Part shown: positions 58,913 through 64,000 of the stretch, piece by piece
Position numbering within the stretch: the stretch's first letter is position 1
How the letters are laid out: each line of letters opens with the position of its first letter
Assembly: GCA_050084515.1 (NCBI GenBank)
Contig: CM114274.1
Location: 2,480,001-2,544,000, forward strand
Length of the DNA stretch: 64,000 nucleotides
From: Blasia pusilla
Lineage: Eukaryota > Marchantiophyta > Marchantiopsida > Blasiales
Reading direction: 5' to 3'
Notes under the pieces: model-generated
Database searches by the model: none
What the model was told of the DNA's origin: nothing
The model's input: the letters and a program-made list of their open reading frames with translations, nothing else
Made by a program: the position numbers and the translations under genes

Positions 58913-59464
58913 GACAGCGAGTCCCTGTCTGGACTCTCAGGCTGGAAGCTTAAACATTCTCCCCAGATCCTAAATCAGTTGTTTGCCAAACCTCTTCAGA
59001 TAATCAGCCGCCTTGAGCCCAACATATCTCCGTCCTCCCAAGTTTGTGAGGAGTATCAGTTCACCTATCAAATGCGCATACCAAAGTTCAGCATCCCCAA
59101 GCTGGGTGGAGAATACCGGCATGTTTATGTGAGACGATCGAAGGCCCCCCGCAGTCCAGATCTGGACAGAGAGTTCCAACTGGTCTACAGGAGGAGACCA
59201 CGGTTCCACATGATCATTTTCAGTATACGTCCCACAGTAGACTTTGTCTCATTTAAGATCATGTGCGCAGCTTTGGGCTTTGAATTCCTGGCTACAACTG
59301 GGGTTATTCGGATGATCAATGGCTGTCAATGTATCTTCAAGGCGAATATCAAGGGCAGAGGAGGCCAATACTTGGCTTGCCACAAAAACCAGGTGTCTCA
59401 AGAACTGAGACGTGCCTACAACTGGAGGGCTATGGTAGTTGAGGGTGGTTCCTGCTTGAAGTAA
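58913..59464 (+). CDS. ORF1-like frame, function unknown
   Basis: About 180 codons open after a stop at 58,910. A non-ATG stretch (GWKLKHSPQILNQLFAKPLQ) is followed by a basic protein (YRHVYVRRSKAPRSPDLDRE, VYRRRPRFHMIIF, FKANIKGRGGQYLACHKNQV). The first ATG in frame is at 59,069. It lies upstream of the LINE endonuclease on the same strand, where an ORF1 protein would be encoded, and it is basic as such proteins are. I see no RRM, zinc knuckle or coiled coil, so it could instead be a captured host fragment. No second copy was found in the window. Confidence 0.35.
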   Translation, partial: DSESLSGLSGWKLKHSPQILNQLFAKPLQIISRLEPNISPSSQVCEEYQFTYQMRIPKFSIPKLGGEYRHVYVRRSKAPRSPDLDREFQLVYRRRPRFHMIIFSIRPTVDFVSFKIMCAALGFEFLATTGVIRMINGCQCIFKANIKGRGGQYLACHKNQVSQELRRAYNWRAMVVEGGSCLK

Positions 59465-59639
59465 AGGCCCATCTCCACAAAACGGCTGGTGATCTACACA
59501 CCTAATATCTTTAGTGCCTGCACATGACGAGGTTCCATGTTGCAAGCAGCCACACCTACACCAAAAGCGTGCATGCCAACCCCCAACCCACTTAGTGACA
59601 GGTCTCCGTTTGGGTACCTGGCACTTTTGTGGGCTGACC

Positions 59640-60415
59640 CATCTAATGAAGCACCTTGACGTTGCTGATGTTTTGCTGAAAAATCAAATCCGTATATGCA
59701 GTGGTCAGGAAACTTGGGAAACCTAGTTAATAGAGATACCCCCTGTACCACACTATACATGGTTTGGAAAGATGTGCAGCACCCAGGCGGAAAGCAACAG
59801 AGGTATGAGCGGTGTCGGCTTCTTCATCAGAGACTTCATGGTGGACAGGTGTGAGATCATCAGCACAGGGCTCGAGTATGAACACAGCATACGGATCAGT
59901 CCAAGCAGAGTGCAACTCAAGGGATATGTATATTGGGTATATTTACCATGTCCACAAACAGTGAATCTGCTGCTGTAATAGAGGCATCGTTTGATCGTGT
60001 GAAAACTGATTGCCTTGGGTTCCAGACAAAGGGGAACATAGTCTTGCTGGGAGACTTCAACAGCTGGGTGGGGCAAGGCACTGATCCCCAAGCGAAGATC
60101 AGGATGTTTGGAGATGTGAGAGTGAATGGCAATGGCACATGGCACATGGCACATGGCTGATCACGATGTTGAGGGAACTTCAACTGATGGCACTGAATGA
60201 TAGGCATAAGGCGGCTTGGACTAGGGTCGACTTCAAGGAGAATGAAAGCTCCATTGTGGACTACATAGCTGTGGATGAGGAACTCTACACACGCAGTGGG
60301 AAGATCAAGGTGGATGCGACAGACAGTGGAAGATCAGATCATTCGTTGGTCTGGACAGAGTTGCAGCAAAGACTAAAATGCTTGACCAAACCAGTGAGGA
60401 GAGTGATCAAGAAAT
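59640..60415 (+). pseudogene. LINE endonuclease (APE/EEP type), frameshifted
   Basis: Pieces in three frames: NQIRICSGQETWE (59,685-59,723; the usual start is ICGLQET), GVGFFIRDFMVD (59,814), GNIVLLGDFNSWVGQGTD (about 60,032-60,085) with the catalytic GDFN, SIVDYIAVDEELYTR (about 60,250) and SDHSLVWTELQ (about 60,336) with the terminal SDH. The catalytic residues are visible but the frame is interrupted at least three times, including a stop at about 60,415. Confidence 0.88.
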
Positions 60416-60453
60416 AGAGGATAGAGGACTTCCAAGATGAGGGGAACAAGAAG

Positions 60454-61656
60454 GTGTACGTTGGCAAGCTGGAAGAAAATCCCTTGGCATTTTACACTTT
60501 CATTGAATCTACCGTCAAGACCTTTGGGTTCACAAGAACAACTGTGGACATGGTGCTGGCATGGTGGGAGCATGGAGCAACAGATGCCGCCGAGATTGCT
60601 GTCAGCAGGAAATTGATAATCTGTGGCAGAGCCATCAAACGGTGGTCCTTGGAACTCAAGGCAGCCATTGCCAAACAAAAGGAAGCATATGTAGCATGTG
60701 CCAAGGCCAAGGACGATGCATCCTTGTCGGCAGAATATGTGGCCCTGCACAAGGAAACCCGTCTTCTCGTGCGCATGCACAAGAAGAAATTGAACCAAGC
60801 AACCTACTCATCCGTCAATGAGAATTTCTCTGAGAATCAGAAAAAGTTCTGGATGGAATTGCAGAAATTGAGCAAGGCCAGGGACAAAAATGACATAAAG
60901 GCCATGAAGAGAAAAGACGGTGGAATGATGACCACTACTAAACAGATCCAACATCTGTTGGAAGACTATTACAAGGAGTTAGGCAGGAAACCCCCTCAGA
61001 CATCCCTTGAAGAGCAGAACTTCGAGAAGGTGGTGGAGGATTTTGTTAAGATACAACGGGAGAAGGTAGATGATGAGGTTGAGCTGGGCAACCCATATAA
61101 AGATTGGTTCTCGCTGGCTGAGGTGGGAGGAGCGATCAAAGAACTTGTGAACCACCAAGCAGGCCGTGGTGATGAGCTTGTGAATGAGCTATTGAAGTAT
61201 GGCGACGCCGCTATGGCTCGTTCTCTAGCGAGTCTCTTCAACCTGGTCTGGCGGGCAGAAGTCATTCCCCAAAGGTGGCAGGTGGGAGTCATTGTGAACC
61301 TCTTCAAGAAAGGTGAGCGAGAAGACCCTGGAAACTACAGGGGTATTACATTGCTGAGTGTAGTCGGGAAGCTCCTATGCCGTATACTCAACAATAGGAT
61401 CTATGTATACCTGGAGGAGAATTCTATCGTCAAGGAAGGCCAGGCTGGCTTCCGGAAAGCCCGAGGATGCGTGGATCACATCTTCACCTTCAGTCAGATT
61501 ATCCAGTGTAGGAAAAAAGAGGGGAAACCCACCTATTGCTTCAACTTGGACCTCAAGAAGGCTTACATCACTGTATGGCGTGACAGGCTATCTTATAGCT
61601 TGTGGAAGGCGGGGCTCAGAGGGAAAATATGGAGGCTGGTGGAGAACATGTACTAG
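60454..61656 (+). pseudogene. LINE linker and N-terminal half of the reverse transcriptase
   Basis: A 400-codon open frame, the longest LINE frame here. The linker (about 1-190) is basic and helical. RT motifs follow: VIVNLFKKGEREDPGNYRGI (RT0/1), VKEGQAGFRKARGCVDHIF (RT2) and CFNLDLKKAYITV, with the first catalytic Asp in LDLKKAY. A frameshift at about 61,650 moves the continuation (LVNGQKSGSFDINQGVAQGC then PLTP) to the next frame, and another precedes the FADD block at 61,835. Confidence 0.92.
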
Positions 61657-61659
61657 AAC

Positions 61660-62627
61660 ACAGATGAGTAGAGTTCTGGTGAATGGCCAGAAGAGTGGGT
61701 CATTTGACATCAACCAAGGAGTGGCTCAAGGATGCCCCCTCACCCCCACTTCAACATTTTTTTCGTGAATTCCCTATTTGAAGAAATGGAGGATAGGCAT
61801 CCGGGTGGGCAACAGCTCTGTTGTTGCCCTCATGTTTGCTGATGACTTTGGATGCCTAGAGGAAACAGGAGAAAAACTCCAAGAGATGATCTCCCTGACC
61901 AAAATCTGGTGTGACATGTGGGGCATGGAGGCAAATGTACTGAAGAGCAGTGTGATGATCTTCAATGGCAACGAGGAGGACGAAGACCAACAGTGATACT
62001 GGGGCGAACAAGAGATCCCCTGTGTGCCCACATACACCTATCTCGGCATAGAATTTTGAGAAGACTGCAAGTGGGATGCCACATAAAGAAGACTACTGAG
62101 AAAGGACACAAGAAGGTGAACGGTCTGTCAAGATTCCTACACTGCCGGAACATCACATCAGAAGTAAAGCGCTCTGTCATTTTGCATATCATTCGTCCCT
62201 GGCTGGAATATGGGGCAGCAGTGTGGGATGCCAACACCAAACAAAGGGACAGGCTTGAAGCTGTGCAGCTGAAGGCGTTTCAGGGTATGAGGTCAGCTTC
62301 CTCACTAACAGCCAGAGTTGGAGTGAGATCAGAACTTGGAGTGGAACCCTTGGAGGATAGACGTGAGATCGCCAAGTTGAAATGGCGGAGGCCGTTGGAG
62401 ACAATGGACTCCCATCGCTATCCTAGAGAGGTGATGGGGAAAACTTGGACCCAAAGAAGACCCGTAAAGCAGGCCAAATCTTGGACGAAAAAGGTTCAAG
62501 AGATTGTGCAAGCAAATAAGCTCCCAGCAGGGCCTGAACTGTGGGAGCAAGATGAGAAAGCATTTGTGGATACCATAACCAAAGCAGTGGGCAAACGCTC
62601 ACAGCAGAACAGCACGGAGGAAGCCTT
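61660..62627 (+). pseudogene. LINE reverse transcriptase C-terminal half
   Basis: QGVAQGCPLTPTS (61,718-61,756), then in another frame VALMFADDFGCLEETGEKLQ with the catalytic FADD (about 61,837-61,848), KIWCDMWGMEANVLKSSVMI, a stop at 61,995, then TYLGIEF and, in a third frame, the long C-terminal block (KVNGLSRFLHCRNITSEVKR ... LGVEPLEDRREIAKLKWRRP). The coding then breaks at 62,628, where a copy of the element's own tail has been inserted. Confidence 0.9.
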
Positions 62628-62722
62628 GTTCCTCTCTCTACACCCATCCCAGTCTCAAGCACCAGGGCGCGGGGTCTATGGTCGCAAGGCTACGACAGGC
62701 ACTACTTAATAAGTACAGTCCC
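62628..62722 (+). mobile_element. ~95-bp LINE tail unit inserted in the LINE coding region
   Basis: After 'cacggaggaagcc' the expected 'atgaaaatgtcggacctctctct' is replaced by 'ttgttcctctctctacacccatcccagtctcaagcacc...ggctacgacaggcactacttaataagtacagtccc', the family 3' terminus. Then coding resumes at 'ttgactgtataacccgaacaagcagaattg'. The rest of the normal 3' region follows at 62,723-63,215, so this is a second tail. Confidence 0.8.
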
Positions 62723-63215
62723 TTGACTGTATAACCCGAACAAGCAGAATTGAAATACTTGCAGCGAACCCTTTGCTTGGGAACCCAGCTTAAGTTCAAG
62801 TTCAGGACATGGGCAATCCCCTTGAACCACAAAAAAACCCTGTGCAAAGTAGAAAGCAGAAGGAGCAACAGTGTATGCTGATATTGCTGCAGTGGTAAAA
62901 CCAGAACTGTTCGACACATTCAGCAGCCTAGATTCACAGCCCAGACATGCTGCACGGGTAAGTGACATGTGTTGGGGATCCAAATGTCTAAAATAGATAG
63001 TGTTGTAAAACGCTTCTTGGTCGAATCTCGGAAGCTCTGCACCAACACTTTGTATGGTAAGCACTCACACTATATCAGAATGTGTCCCTGCTCTCCTAGG
63101 GTGCCTTCTTCACTTCTTTCTCTCTACAGCAATCCCAATCCCTAGCACCATCCACCGTCGTGGTTTATGGTCACAAGGCTACAACAGTCACTACTTACAA
63201 AGCAGAGTCTGACAG

Positions 63216-64000
63216 GTTTTCTGAGCCTCATGTTTGACGCCGATAGCACCCTTTCCTCCCGAGAAGAGCCACGGTTACCAAAATGACATTCTAAGTAACC
63301 GGTCATGGATTAGTTAGAAAAGAAGAAACCTCCACTCAGAATTCACAATCCATTCCATTTCAACATGAGTTGATTTATTTCATCTCCTTCTCGGATGAGA
63401 CTTCAAGAATTCCTATTCTTAAAGTCATTCATAGTTAGCTGCATGTAGACAGTCCAATGAGACCTAAGAATAATCACAAACGTCTCAAAATCCATAATTT
63501 TTAGCTCTGGCTATCAATGGGGACCATGCGGAATATCGTTCATCATCAAGTGTCAAATTACCAAGTGACGTTCACCGAAATTTCCGTCATCAAGTTGAAG
63601 ACAGGTAGAAACCAGCAACATTACCATCATGTAAAAGAAAAACACAATGGTGTGCTTCCCTATAGTACAGCAAGCATATGAAGAATGCACAAGGAAAATT
63701 GGAAAACTGCACAAAAAATATTACTCGAGCAGCTTTACGGAACGATGGAACTCAATCGATTAGGGCAGAAGTACATGACAGTTGCAATCAGCCCGCTCAG
63801 CACCCATGGTAACATGGAACTCTCCCTCTGAATATTTTTCCAATTTCGGCAACCATTACAGGGGAATTTCGTAGATTCAAAACATACTTACTTTTCACCA
63901 GAATGTCTTTCCGACCAATTGACTATCCATAAAGTCGGGTCTGGCATTAAAGACGATTCTGAAAGACGAAATCAAACTCTTTTCTGTCCCTCGGTGCTAC
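63216..64000. other. Unrecognised sequence at the right edge
   Basis: No gene or repeat recognised downstream of the LINE end. Confidence 0.4.

Larger units (their letters stand above)
58735..63215 (+). mobile_element. LINE copy 4, the most complete copy in the window
   Basis: Endonuclease, linker, full-length reverse transcriptase and cysteine/histidine C-terminus in order, followed by the family 3' UTR ending near 'caaggctacaacagtcactacttacaaagcagagtctgac'. A possible ORF1-like frame precedes it (58,913-59,464). The exact 5' end is uncertain. Frameshifts and stops at several points make it non-autonomous. No poly(A) tail is seen, and the copies share a sequence-specific end. Confidence 0.85.

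Noticed and set aside
60373-60798. 141-codon minus-strand frame opposite the LINE linker
   Set aside because: Antisense shadow of the LINE coding sequence; the same shadow appears opposite the copy at 9.9-10.4 kb.

Overview
This is nuclear DNA of a land plant. A LOB-domain (LBD) transcription factor gene at the left edge is diagnostic. No feature fixes the lineage. A copia element with a 'half-tRNA' primer site, a CENP-B/Tigger-type transposase ORF and heavily nested LINEs would suit a seed-free plant (bryophyte, lycophyte or fern), but that is a guess.

Layout. 0.47-1.85 kb: two-exon class I LBD gene. 2-9 kb: sequence with no recognisable gene. 9-14.7 kb: a ~175-bp satellite array split by a LINE, and that LINE is itself split by a 1.0-kb solo LTR. 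14.7-24 kb: AT-rich non-coding DNA with a long palindrome, a ~345-bp tandem repeat, an exon-like ORF and a possible CACTA-type element. 24-27.1 kb: a ~180-bp satellite array. 28-46 kb: pieces that look like exons of one or more unidentified minus-strand genes. Set among them are LINE tails piled on one another (29.2-32.1 kb), an old antisense copia fragment (32.1-32.5 kb), a different LINE remnant (33.5-34.65 kb), a young but defective copia element with target duplications (34.98-39.07 kb), a 126-bp in-frame minisatellite (39.65-40.03 kb) and an unbroken Tigger/jerky-like transposase ORF (41.8-43.4 kb). 46.8-51.9 kb: AT-rich DNA with a (CT)32 tract. 51.9-55.4 kb: three more copies of the 1.0-kb LTR family, one inserted inside another. 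55.4-63.2 kb: LINE remnants ending in the most complete copy, which shows endonuclease and reverse transcriptase motifs.

There is no operon or gene-cluster system. Apart from the LBD gene, the possible minus-strand host exons and perhaps the transposase-derived ORF, the window records several rounds of retroelement insertion. One LINE family has at least five copies here, often joined tail to head. The LTRs carry 5-bp target duplications that give the insertion order. I found no tRNA, rRNA or CRISPR array by eye.
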